Shown in pieces: positions 36,201 through 44,289 of a DNA stretch of 64,000 nt. Positions within the stretch are counted from its first letter, which is position 1; the number at the start of each line of letters is the position of its first letter. Both the position numbers and the translations under genes were made by a program. The notes beneath the pieces were generated by a model. The model did not search any database and was not told where the DNA came from. It worked only from the letters and a program-made list of their open reading frames with translations. The stretch comes from Doris montereyensis. Lineage: Eukaryota > Mollusca > Gastropoda > Nudibranchia > Dorididae. The stretch covers positions 200,001 to 264,000 of the forward strand of contig JAXRKP010000116.1 in assembly GCA_037039925.1 (NCBI GenBank). Direction: 5' to 3'.

Positions 36201-38518
36201 ACTTACAAGACTACTTACAATCAATGTATCTGTTTCATCTTATCTCTCAGTAATGATAATAATCTAAAGAAAGTCGATGTGAAAACATATCATGGCAAAA
36301 TAAGAGGCGGCTGAGTCTGATATACGGTATCAGAAGAGAAAGAGAAATAACGAATGTCTTCCACTACAGTGTAGACATGGGTGGGAAAGGGTAGAACCGG
36401 GAAGAAGGCAATCATGTACTATAGTATACAGTAATACTAGATTCAGATCTAGGTCTAGATTCCATTTTTATTGAAGGAGAAAGAAAGAGGGGGGGGGTGG
36501 TGGTTGCCATAATGGAGATTTTTACTAGGGGAGGAGGTGGGTAGATGTTTTACGTTGCAGTCAATTTAAAAACTCTAGATCTAGTTTTAAGTTTTCATCC
36601 TGAGAAAGAAAGAGAGAGACGGGGTGGGGGGGGGGGGGTAGTTAAAAGTGGAACAGAGGAAGATTTATAATAGGCAGAGTTCAATCAAGGTATAGAAAAA
36701 GCCTTCCAAACCTCATTTTCTCCTCGGTAGACTAAGAAAGTATTTGTGCGTGTGTTTAGGCTATGGATTATGTCACTCTTGTATTTGATTTATTTTTCGA
36801 AAGGAGATTTAAAAAATGTAAAATTCATTTTTGTACTGTTTGCATGTTTTGTGAAATGATGGGGTAGATCTATCACTACTAGATCTATCAGCTATCAGAA
36901 TTTATTTTTTTTTCAGAAATGTGTGGGAAAATGCTGAAATAAAGTGAAATACTATTAATTCAAAGTGAAACATTAAAGAAATGTGTGATCATTTTTCATT
37001 TCATTGGAGAAAGTCATTCACTTATGATTTGAATTAACAATTTATAATAATGCATTGAAATTGGAAATATTTACACTGTTCTCCATTTCTAGCGTCGGGG
37101 AGTATTTCATTTCTTAGGTAGGATTTTTTGTGTTAAGGTAGGAAATTTTCAGTTGACTTTGTGCTGGACACCCTGCATAAGTGGGTTTTGAATGAATGTT
37201 GCTGCAGACTTTGCAATACAACTGGCTTCTACTGGTTATACAACTTTTTGCGTTGTGTTGAGTTCTGAGGGAATCCTTGAAAAAATCAAGCTCCCTCAGG
37301 CCTTATTTTGGCTATGGATTCATCAACATTCACTAATTCTTATACATTTCGCCACAGTACTGTTTTGGCACAATAGCAATTAGCAAGTTCATTATTTGGA
37401 GTAATAGTTTTAGTCACATTTGTTTTGCTCCTGCATTTGTAGTAACCCACAAAAAGGGGATCTAAAGGTTGAAAAGCAAAGATAAGTATACATTCCGATT
37501 TTGCATTTGGTGATTGTAGAAGGATGAAACCGCTCATGCCTCCTTACAGTTGCTATCCATAAAAAATCATTTGTCATGATTACACCCAGTGTTTGGAGCA
37601 AAGAAAGCATAAATGCTGTGGCAAAGTTTTAACCAAGATACTCCAGGGGCTGTCTTTAATGTTCTTCAAGATGAAAAATGAGAAAAATTACTTCTTGTAT
37701 TTTACATTTTGTGGATAGAAAAGGAATCAAAATTTATGTTCAGGATTCAGAAGGATTTTATGCTTCAGTATTTAGATAGTATACTATTTAAATTTGACAG
37801 CTGATAAGTGTTAGGATTTTACGTTACAGCAACCCTCACATTAGAATGTTTGGCTCGATTTGAGACAATGACCATTTTTTTCTATTCAGTTAAGCAATAA
37901 GCTTGCCAATTAAACAGTATAATTTTCATAGAAAATATTCTGTCCCAAAGGAATCGTTCCATATGCGACATTCCAATTATAAACCGACTGTAGTTTTGAT
38001 ATTTGACCTAAGATGAATTGAAGCGTCTTTGACTTAAGCTTGTCTGAGCCCAAAGTCCAAAACTCATATTGACTGCCTCCACGGCTCACAATTTTAAAGA
38101 CAGATAACTCTTTCATATTGTATGTATATTTGAATTTGTCATGGAAATTGATCTTTCAGTCTATGACACCATTGACAAATGACATTCACTGTAAAAATTA
38201 CAGCTTTGGGTTTAGTTTGAGGAGGAGGTCGGGATTAATTTTTCAAGTATTAACTTGATTAACTAAGACATATATATGGCAGATCATGCATTGATCATTT
38301 ATTGTCATTTTTCAAACAGGTCAAGTTGTGAATGTACTGAGAGAGTGCAATATGCCATCAATGCCAGGTTACCGACTGCAAGTGACGTCTCACGTTTGCA
38401 TCCCAAAGCGTCCTACCAGGGGATCCTTTTGTTCATGCCAAAGGACAAAGGAGCCTGGAAAAGCCTGATGGCTGCACCTGATTTGCCATTGGACAAATCT
38501 TCAATTCCAAGTGTATAA
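20637..38518 (+). CDS. Putative papain-like/C39-like cysteine peptidase-fold protein with long disordered N-terminus (whole gene)
   Basis: Nine well-supported exons (20637-23015, 23687-23940, 25545-25602, 27595-27689, 29241-29417, 30693-30804, 33896-34000, 35989-36167, 38320-38518) and one uncertain exon (about 31568-31695) join through GT-AG sites. Without the uncertain exon they give about 1,187 codons once six single-base gaps are allowed for. Roughly residues 1-900 are low-complexity: acidic, Ser/Asn/Asp-rich, with a His run. The C-terminal part has SACGQTAVLNVM (likely nucleophile Cys), DSWHHQMVYGV (likely catalytic His) and LYLTNPLE (possible third polar residue). This order fits a papain-like C39-type fold. 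The family name is unknown to me. Activity could be lost or regulatory; I see only the motifs. The two host genes are separated by repeats, so context gives no functional clue. Confidence 0.75.
23687..23940 (+). CDS. Exon 2
   Basis: The acceptor is GAAAATCAG at 23686 and the donor is AG|GTAAAA at 23941. Phase is 0 in and 2 out. It begins EQISNFAESNN and is acidic, with SPDSGDSVEM, and Gly-rich with GGSGSGDEEEGVG. An earlier AG at 23639 would bring an immediate stop, so it is not used. The sequence looks disordered. Confidence 0.8.
25545..25602 (+). CDS. Exon 3
   Basis: This small exon lies between CACCCAG and GTAAGT. Phase 2 in and 0 out keeps the frame with both neighbours. It encodes CDDYHCACKDSTPKLINRM, with three cysteines and a histidine. 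Whether they bind metal is unknown. Confidence 0.75.
26456..26605 (-). mobile_element. LINE reverse transcriptase fragment
   Basis: The reverse strand reads KTLVQPLLEYACVVWDPHQN and then KFMTELEKVQ. This matches the conserved post-palm segment (RPLLEYA..VWDP...IEKVQ) of Jockey/CR1-type LINEs. It is a short relic in an intron. Confidence 0.8.
27595..27689 (+). CDS. Exon 4
   Basis: The acceptor is TTTCTCCAG and the donor GTAAGT. It encodes PSKEFYELIKSVSASDSYMR and then FLTRTVKMFRE. It looks helical and marks the start of folded sequence. It ends in phase 2 unless one base is missing near its end (see exon 5). Confidence 0.78.
28075..28290 (+). repeat. tRNA-derived SINE (family 3)
   Basis: A tRNA-like head (CTCGATAGTCCACAGGCAAG, box-B-like GGTTCAAACCC) ends in TGGTTGAAACG. 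A T-rich stretch and body follow. The head is closely similar to 45938-46010, so both are copies of one SINE family. Confidence 0.72.
28551..28858 (-). repeat. SINE (family 2)
   Basis: On the reverse strand a tRNA-like head with GGTTCAAGCCCCACA is followed by GTGTGAATGAGTACCC, and the tail is TATAAATCCATCTTTA. It matches 46560-46915 (+) and, more weakly, 15316-15645. Confidence 0.75.
28868..29133 (-). repeat. tRNA-Leu-like SINE (family 4)
   Basis: On the reverse strand the head GGTGGCCGAGTGGTTAGGCT has box A, and TTTGAATCCTGGCA is the box-B region. The body holds GGGAGTAAAAACCTG, and the tail holds TGGGCTGTAATGGCC. The same order of blocks occurs at 58455-58748 on the + strand. Confidence 0.8.
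29241..29417 (+). CDS. Exon 5: catalytic cysteine motif
   Basis: It lies between ATTTGGTTAG and GTAAGA. The end of the exon reads QIAVSACGQTAVLNVM, matching the Cys-Gly-x-x-Ala nucleophile motif of C39-like and related papain-fold peptidases. The first half is open in two frames. One is phase-compatible with exon 4 but needs one inserted base near 29370 to reach the motif. The other is acidic and linker-like (NAKTDDGDEQYNHQ) and already in the motif's frame, but it has an in-frame TGA at 29340-29342 and needs a missing base in exon 4. Either way one single-base loss is implied. Confidence 0.72.
30094..30280. repeat. Tandem repeat of about 60 bp, three units
   Basis: Units contain GAAGCAGGACAG, TTTGTATGTGAGC and CCAGTCTCCAAATCAT in order, three times with small changes. 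It lies in an intron. A family-4-like SINE fragment with box-B-like TTTGAATCCAGG follows at 30345-30420. Confidence 0.8.
30693..30804 (+). CDS. Exon 6
   Basis: It lies between TTGCTTTACAG and GTAATA, phase 0 in and 1 out. It encodes KALKFNCEKSAVCKVIKTNL followed by RKEDKDIPEYLFSRACA. This helical segment follows the Cys helix, as expected in papain-like folds. Confidence 0.82.
31568..31695 (+). CDS. Probable extra exon 6b (frames broken)
   Basis: This segment ends at a canonical GAG AG|GTAAGT donor, after GRFFHFWPPRQVKITPM and VSFLDEER. That stretch looks like folded protein and would lie between the Cys and His motifs. The upstream part is coherent only if one base is missing twice (reading SDLK, then SEGIEKLEW, then GAVSGR). 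The exact acceptor is unclear because several AGs lie at 31565-31573. Phase does not match exon 7, whereas exon 6 to exon 7 does. So it is optional, has further missing bases, or is followed by an unseen small exon. Confidence 0.5.
32120..32800 (+). mobile_element. LINE 3' relic
   Basis: Across several frames I read KLYNSPVKSILMYN, then QLRRIWEIRY, then a GHI.RRNKNI-like segment, RGSPSMTLPVTL, and EWQAFITDIRKAVRAVRSED. This is the typical order of the post-reverse-transcriptase region of a LINE. It is heavily decayed and intronic. Confidence 0.65.
33101..33255. repeat. (AC)n then (TC)n microsatellite
   Basis: An AC tract at 33101-33123, TC tracts to about 33230, then CA-rich sequence. The Ser/Leu open frame over it is not a gene. 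Confidence 0.96.
33400..33640. repeat. Dispersed repeat with CACTGCC-type core, two partial copies
   Basis: The core CACCCTGAGATCACTGCC, then GTGGACAGGGTAA and CAATGAAACAAA-like sequence, occurs at 33570-33640 and in diverged form at 33400-33540. Relatives are at 19385-19512, 24310-24370, 30475-30545 and 51845-51885. Confidence 0.7.
33896..34000 (+). CDS. Exon 7: catalytic histidine motif
   Basis: It lies between TTCTTCCAG and GTCAGA, phase 1 in and 1 out. It encodes AIPVATMNLQQGSHSTWQVP and then DSWHHQMVYGVSDQ. One of the paired histidines followed by a hydrophobic strand matches the His position of C39-like and papain-fold peptidases. Confidence 0.83.
34977..35894 (+). repeat. 0.9-kb interspersed repeat, copy 1
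   Basis: Similar along its length to 36266-37178, from AAAGTCGATGTGAAAACATA to CAGTTGACTTTGTGCTGGAC. It includes AGATCT words, a G run at about 35342-35359 and ATGATTTGAATTAACAATTT near the end. A third copy of the right end only is at 40763-40856. Its short open frames (such as 35097-35456) are not preserved in copy 2. Confidence 0.88.
35989..36167 (+). CDS. Exon 8: YLTNPLE motif
   Basis: The acceptor is ATTTTCAG and the donor TTAG|GTAGGG. It starts LYLTNPLEIISERSAMKQL, whose Asn or Glu could be the third catalytic residue. SVLLVRRQDIISRFQ follows. The frame as written stops at 36156-36158. One base missing from the C run at 36139-36142 would give a continuation reading DPRWMSMNVLG into the donor with correct phase. 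The exon lies between two copies of a 0.9-kb duplicated repeat. Confidence 0.8.
36266..37178 (+). repeat. 0.9-kb interspersed repeat, copy 2
   Basis: Direct repeat of 34977-35894 in the intron after exon 8. Differences are small indels and substitutions scattered over the length, and G- and A-run lengths differ. Confidence 0.88.
38320..38518 (+). CDS. Exon 9 (last coding exon)
   Basis: The acceptor is TTTCAAACAG. The phase-correct frame reads GQVVNVLRECNMPSMPGYRL and QVTSHVCIPK. Then one base is missing at an A run near 38405, after which the frame reads SYQGILLFMPKDKGAWKSLM to the stop TAA at 38516-38518. Hydrophobic strands and a short tail end the protein. Confidence 0.8.
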
Positions 38519-39240
38519 ATAACTTTTGCTGCTGTGTGATAGTACTAGAATTTTTTGTTTGGTGAAAGTTACAAACTGTATCAGTTTTGTATTTAATATT
38601 TTTCAATGTTTTTATTTTTTATCAGGCAAATTTGTTGAATTTTATTTCTTTTGATGAATATAATTGGACATCTTTTTCTTGACAATTTGAATCTCATTTA
38701 GGCCCACAACAAAGGAAAAACTCAACCGCTGTCTCCCCTTTGAAATTACGGGGGGGGGGTGAACCCTCCATAAGAACGAATGAGGAAGAAATTTCTTTCA
38801 ACTAATTTTGATTTGTGATATCACGTATTGTGGAAACCAGATATAACATAACTGATTGGAGAGAGGCTACAGTCCTGTTAAAACCGATTCCTGTTATAAG
38901 CAGTTTGCAAGGGAAATAACCCAAAGTCAAATGTATTATGTATGTACATATATATGCATATATGTATGAATGTCATGTACATATTTATGGATGAATGTAT
39001 TTTTGTAGCCATGCATGTACGTATGTATCCCCCAACTTTGTATTCAAACAGTTGTATTGAACTATGGATGTAGTGATCTCTTTTCTACTCTCCCAGGAAT
39101 ATCGCTAGATACGTAGTCTACTGTCATGCTAATAAAAACATATGAGACCTCCCCAACATTAAATCATTTTAGGAAGAAAGTTATTCTACAAACCCCCTAG
39201 ATCTACAAACCTCTTAGTCTGCATGCTCATTCTTTTTATT
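38519..39240 (+). other. Probable 3' untranslated region and flank
   Basis: AT-rich sequence follows the stop codon. A candidate AATAAA polyadenylation signal lies at about 39130. There is no other gene. Short ATGTATGT-type repeats lie at 38935-39030. Confidence 0.4.
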
Positions 39241-40130
39241 CTCTTATTTTTCCTCCTAGGTTCCACTTTTGTCACTTCATATGTCACCCAGGGCTAGATA
39301 TTCTTGCATTGCCTCCTTAAGACTACCTCAGCTGTTGTGATTAGCATGTTTTTGATGTTATTGGCGAGCATATCTACGTCACTGTCAAGCAGGTTGAGGC
39401 TGCAAGTTTGTCACCAACTTGCCCTTGGAAGATATCACTATCAGCTACTTTTGGATCCTTGAGCCTCTCACGGTCAAAGTCAAAGCGAATGAGAGAAGCC
39501 TTTTGATGGCGCTTAGCATTCAATTTCAGTTACATGATCGCTATCAATGTTGGTGCAGGGGAAACTTTCTTGTGTTCGCCTGATTGATGCTAGATTTGAA
39601 GCATTTAACGATTGTGGTGCGTGTATGAAGTCTATCAGATTATAGACATTTTCATTAGATGAGTACCAGGTCTCAGTTATTGATAGCTTTTGAGGGTGTA
39701 GAGTGATGGCCAGAATGAGATGATGCTTTTGGCAAATGCCGAAACAACTTAATTGTCCCTGCCCAGTTATGATGTGTGCCTGGGCCCAGTCACTTTGAAT
39801 TTGAATTATGAGAAAATCTTTCCTATAGGCGTTTGTAATGATGTAGTCTAGCTGTTCATAAAACTTTTCAATTTTCTCATCTTCATAATCTGAAGTTGGA
39901 ATGCCTACTGAGTGATGATGATGTTGTGTAGTCTTGCAGAGGTACGGAAAGAAATAAGTCTACGAGATATTTGAGTGCAGCTGACCACTTTTTCCTGATG
40001 ATAAATCATGCCACCCCATGTGGTATTTCTTTTCATCTCCACTGAACCAGATCGTATGTCATTAGAGTATGTCGATGTTTCTCCAACCTCTGATATCACA
40101 TCAGTATCGGTCCAGTTTGTAGCTTCTGCT
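39240..40130 (-). mobile_element. LINE endonuclease relic
   Basis: The reverse strand reads RLISFRTSARLHNIIITQ near 39905-39970. That is the conserved (S)RLI.IR....NI.VIQ(A)YAPT segment of LINE AP-type endonucleases. DEKIEKFYEQLDY and DWAQAHI follow in other frames, then FDFDRERLKDPKV of the linker near 39460-39490. This endonuclease end is not from the GAAA-tailed family as far as I can see. It is decayed by stops and frame changes. Confidence 0.72.
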
Positions 40131-40499
40131 GAAGAACACTCCGTGTCCCTCTGTTGGCATTTCGATGGTATGATTCACTCCTTGAGCAAATTTATCACAT
40201 CTTATCTCCTTTATGTGATCCAGTGGGACGTACATTCATTGTTTAAAAAACTCACAAAGTCCCCGCTTATCATGGTGGAACACGGCTAGCCAGTTATGAA
40301 AGTCTGATTTTGTGTCATTTACTACGTTCACTACTCATTCTAATTAAATAAATTTTGTAGCAACACAAAATTTTGTTTTCTTTCTTTGTGAAAATTATTT
40401 TATCAGTTATGGATGAAAAATGTTGATTTATGATTCTTTCATAATCCGACCATCACAGTGTTTCTTCCCAACGTGCGAGAAATTATCGTACGTCTTGGT

Positions 40500-40700
40500 T
40501 TGCCTATGCCTCCTTCAAAGTCCAACTGCTTTGTAACTTCAGCTTGGATTTGAGTACAGTTTTTCCCTTTCAGGCTTTAGTATAATGTATGCAAACCTAA
40601 AGAAGGTTTGAGGAAAGTATTGAAATCACGAGTTGAAAATGAAAATTTCCGATTTTTGTCAATTATCAAAGCAAATTCAAAAGTTTATGGGTATTAGAAT
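40500..40700 (+). repeat. Dispersed repeat, copy 1
   Basis: About 150 bases match the reverse complement of 56270-56490, including TGCTTTGT.A.CTTCAGCTTGGATT-like sequence and TTGAGTACAGTTTT. Both copies keep a short frame reading FKVQLLC..SLDLSTVF. Confidence 0.7.
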
Positions 40701-40762
40701 CGTCATCCATTTTTCTATACATTTGAAGTTGCATCATTCAGCTTCAATACAAAGACTGTATT

Positions 40763-40856
40763 TATGATTTGAATTAACAATTTATAATAATGCATTGAGA
40801 TTTTTTCTGTTGATGTAGGAAATTTTCAGTTGACTTCTTGCAGGACACCCTGCGGG
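40763..40856 (+). repeat. 0.9-kb repeat, copy 3 (right end only)
   Basis: It carries ATTTGAATTAACAATTTATA and TGTAGGAAATTTTCAGTTGA and ends at GGACACCCTG like copies 1 and 2. Sharing the right end while missing the rest is typical of a mobile element with a fixed end. Confidence 0.8.
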
Positions 40857-40859
40857 CAG

Positions 40860-41490
40860 TTTATTGAGTTGTAATTGTACTGTTGTGTTGTTTATGAAAA
40901 CACTGTTTCATCTTTAAAAAAGTATACTTACTTTTGCTCTTCAGTATATAATTATGATATCAAGATATATTTTTACAAGGGGATTGATTGATTCTATTAC
41001 CACCACATTTACTTTTTCTTGGAAGGGATCTAAACTAGATATATAACCAGGTGATGCCAATGGTACCTCTACATGGAAAGTAAGAGAATAGTAACAATTT
41101 TGTACATTGTGTTATGACTGGATTCCATTTTCTTGATTTCTCATTGTAATTTTAATAAATAACATACATGTACTCTTTCACACATACACACACACATTAA
41201 ATGCTACTTGTTCTGAAATTGCAAAAAAGTGTGGGCAAGCTTGATGAACTAAGGCAAAAAAAGTAAACAACTGTTCTGAGTTGTACTGTGTCTTCTTTCA
41301 TTAGTTTAACGAGAGTCTCAGCAAATAGTGTAAAATTATTGGGGGGGGGGGGGGGGGGGTTCAAAATAGAATTACTCAATTGGAATAAGATTAATAAGAA
41401 TTAAGAGGTTATGAAATAATGAAGTAAAAAGAAATGGGATATCTTACTAGTCTTAGTTTGACTTTGATTTTAAGCGAGATGTTGAGACAG
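40860..41490. other. Intergenic stretch
   Basis: No gene was seen. A G homopolymer lies at 41341-41360. Confidence 0.5.
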
Positions 41491-41592
41491 TCTGTTGTGT
41501 GGAATCTAAGAATGTAGTCTGTTGTGTGGAATCTAAGAATGTAGTCTGTTGTGTGGAATCTAAGAATGTAGTCTGTTGTGTGGAATCTAAAA
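41491..41592. repeat. 27-bp tandem repeat, nearly four units
   Basis: The unit starts TCTGTTGTGTGGAATCTAAG and is repeated perfectly three times, then partly. Confidence 0.96.
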
Positions 41593-41897
41593 GTGTATTG
41601 AATCCTCAGATAAGTATTCTTTTAATGTTTGTTACTTTTAAAAGTTTAAAATAAATTTGAGGTTATATATACTGGACAGTTTGTAACTTTCACCACAAAT
41701 TGCCATTGAATTTTAATATGGTTGCCTGTTGGGAAGTACATAATTAAGCATAACTTATGAATCACATTTAACATGTTGTACTTGTAGTTGTGCAAATATT
41801 TTGTCATAATACTGATTGACAGTTAACTTTCATTGTCAAAATTAAAATGTCGGAAAAGACTTTATAACTCTGTGTGTTATTTATTGCCTGCCTCCAG

Positions 41898-41933
<36 letters not shown>

Positions 41934-44118
41934 TATCAGTTCCCTTCTACCTTTCAGTGTATGGGTTCAGATGCTCATGATGATCTTTCTCCAGGATGCC
42001 CTGTCATGTCATTTTCTGTTTCCTTCCAAAAATGTTAAATTTCTATGCTTTAATGCCTCTTTTATATCTCCGAGGTCTGTCTTTTGGGTCTTTTACCTTG
42101 GATTTTAGCACTGTATTCTGATTTAGCTATTCTATTGTCATCCATTTTGTTTACATGCCCAAACCATCTCAATTCATTTGTTTCTATCTTAGTTTTTATG
42201 CCATCTGCTTTAGTTTGATCTCTTATTGTTGTGTTTCTGATTTTTTCTCTTTTAGTTTTCCTACTACTCTTCTTAGATATTTCATTTCAGCTGCCTGTAC
42301 TCTACTGTATTCTCTACTGTCTAAGGTCCAGGTTTCCCTGCCATAGAGCAGAGGACAATAAACTGTGTTGTATACTGCCATTTTGGTTTTTGTTGACAAT
42401 TCTTGTTTACCTACAAATGCCTTTCCTAGATGGTGATATATTGCATTTGCCTTTTCAATCCTCTGGCTGATTTCTTCTCTTAGTTTTCCCTCTGAGTTAG
42501 TCATTACTCTAGAGTATTTAATACAATTCGCACCTTTAGGGTAAATTTTTGCTTTGATTGATACTTCCTATCATTCATTCTCTATCATTTCTTCTTTCTA
42601 GACCCAGTGAGATATAGCTCTAATCTATAGTTATCCTCTTTTTTCGTTCTTGTTTCCCATACTCACATCTCTCTCCCTTTCTTTCTTCCCTGTTTTTTTT
42701 TTTCTTCCTTTTTTCTCTCTCTTTCTCTCTCTCTCCTCATCTTTTATTACTTACTTATTTTCATATTTTTATTTCATTCTAGATCTGAACCTTCCATTCT
42801 CGCTCCTATATATATTTTTCACATCCCCTTCTATTTACGTTTCTTATCATCACTGTCTTTTTCTTTCTTTCTTCCTCCTTTCTGTTTTTTTCTGACATCA
42901 CATTGTGTGATGCCTGAGATAGTGCTTAGATCTAGATCTAGATATTTTTCGTTTGTTGTCTAACGAAGGGTTATACCTGAAACATCACGTGTTTGTTCTG
43001 TCTTTATTAGTGGAGTTGCCACTTATTGTCATATTTTGCCATTACTCCTAGGTAATTGTAGCTGTGAACTTGTTCTAAATTCTCCCTGCCCAATTTAAGA
43101 TTTTGTGTTTGAGCTTCCCTAGTTACTAGCATTGTTTTGGTTTTCTTTGAATTTACTCTCATTCCTCTTTTATTTAGTTCATTGTTCATAATGTTGATAT
43201 TCGACTGAAGGTCACTTTCTGATTTTCCAAACAGAACTAAATCATCGGCAAATGAAGGCATTGATACATTTACTGGTTTGAGCTTCCCCATACCTACATT
43301 CATTTTCTTCCTTTTTGAGGATGCCTTTGCGACTGAATCCTAAATGTGATAAACAAAAGAGGACTTAGGATACAACCCTGTCTTACCCCTATAGCTACAT
43401 CAAATTCTGCAGATATGTTTCCAGCTACCTTCACTGCATATGTTGGTTTATTGTAAAAACTTTTAATGGCTTCTATTAAATTTTGCTCTACATTGTGTTC
43501 TTTTAAGGAATGCCATAGTTCATCCCTCCTCACAGTGTCAAATGCCTTTTCTAAGTCTATTAAACACAGGTGCAAGTCAATGTTTCTCTCATAGAATTTT
43601 TCTATTATTTGTCTAATTGTAAATATGTGGTCTTGTACACTTCTTCCAGGTCTAAATCCACTCTGATGTTCTTCATCTGATCCTCTGCTCTTTTCCTTAG
43701 TCTCATTTCCAGTATCCTGGCATACACTTTTTCTGGTACGCTAAGTAGTGATATCCCTCTATAGTTTGAACATTCCATAGTTAATCCTTTCTTATGTATT
43801 GATACTACCGTTCCCTTTTTCGAGTCGTCTGGCACCTGTTTGGACTTCCATGTTTGTTTGCATATTGCATGTAGTAATTTTTCTGCCTCTCTCCCTTGGT
43901 TTTTAATCATTTCTGGATAAACTTGATCTGCTCCTGAGGCATTTCTAATTTCACTTTTCTTTATATATAGCTGTTTGGATTTCTTCCATTGATATATCTA
44001 CATATTCTGCTGTCTCTTCTGGATTACTTGTTACTCGTACTAACTGATCTTTACTCCTTGTTTCATATGTTCTGGAGGGATTATGTAATTGTTGAAAATA
44101 CTTTCTCCACGTTTCCAC
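41898..44118 (-). mobile_element. LINE copy C (GAAA-tailed family), interrupted by an insertion
   Basis: It belongs to the same family as copies A and B. The 3' end at 41898 is a long (GAAA)n tail on the reverse strand. The C-terminal region covers about 42000-42509 (TWTLDSREYSRVQAAEMKYL). Reverse transcriptase covers about 43040-43910, with FADDLVLFGKS near 43240, motif B GVRQGCILSPLLF near 43370-43400 and motif A LIDLEKAFDTV near 43540-43570. The 5' part reaches about 44118. A 530-bp foreign segment splits it. Frame breaks are few, so it may be a fairly young copy. Confidence 0.92.
42510..43039. mobile_element. 530-bp insertion with 8-bp target-site duplication
   Basis: The LINE sequence is cut at CATTACTC (42502-42509) and resumes after a second CATTACTC (43040-43047); related copies have it once. 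The inserted segment is CT-rich with AGATCT words near 42930 and ATTAGTGGAGTTGCCACTTA at its right end. It begins TAGAGTATTT. No matching terminal inverted repeats and no poly(A) were seen. An 8-bp duplication is typical of hAT elements, but retroposed elements can also leave such lengths, so the class is open. Confidence 0.75.
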
Positions 44119-44251
44119 TGGTGTTAGATTTCAGTTTGACGTTTCTGGCATCCTTGATTTTCTTCGTTAAAAGTAGATCTGATGGAAATTGATATCAATA
44201 CTCATTATCTGTATCACTATCAATATCATCAGCACCCTCATAGTCATATGC

Positions 44252-44288
44252 TGAAAGCTAGAATGGGAACTGATAAAGAAAGAAAGTA
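44252..44288 (+). repeat. Isolated 3' end of the GAAA-tailed LINE family
   Basis: AATGGGAACTGATAAAGAAA matches the last bases of copies B and D. Only about 35 bases are present. It could be an extreme 5' truncation or the tail of a SINE that uses the same machinery. Confidence 0.65.
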
Positions 44289-44289
44289 C

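Larger units (their letters stand above)
23016..38319 (+). other. Introns of the main gene
   Basis: Introns run from about 0.67 kb (23016-23686) to about 3 kb (30805-33895). They hold SINEs at 28.1-29.1 kb, LINE fragments at 26.5 kb (-) and 32.1-32.8 kb (+), an AC/TC microsatellite at 33.1-33.25 kb, a G run at 26102-26115 and the 0.9-kb duplicated repeat around exon 8. Confidence 0.7.
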
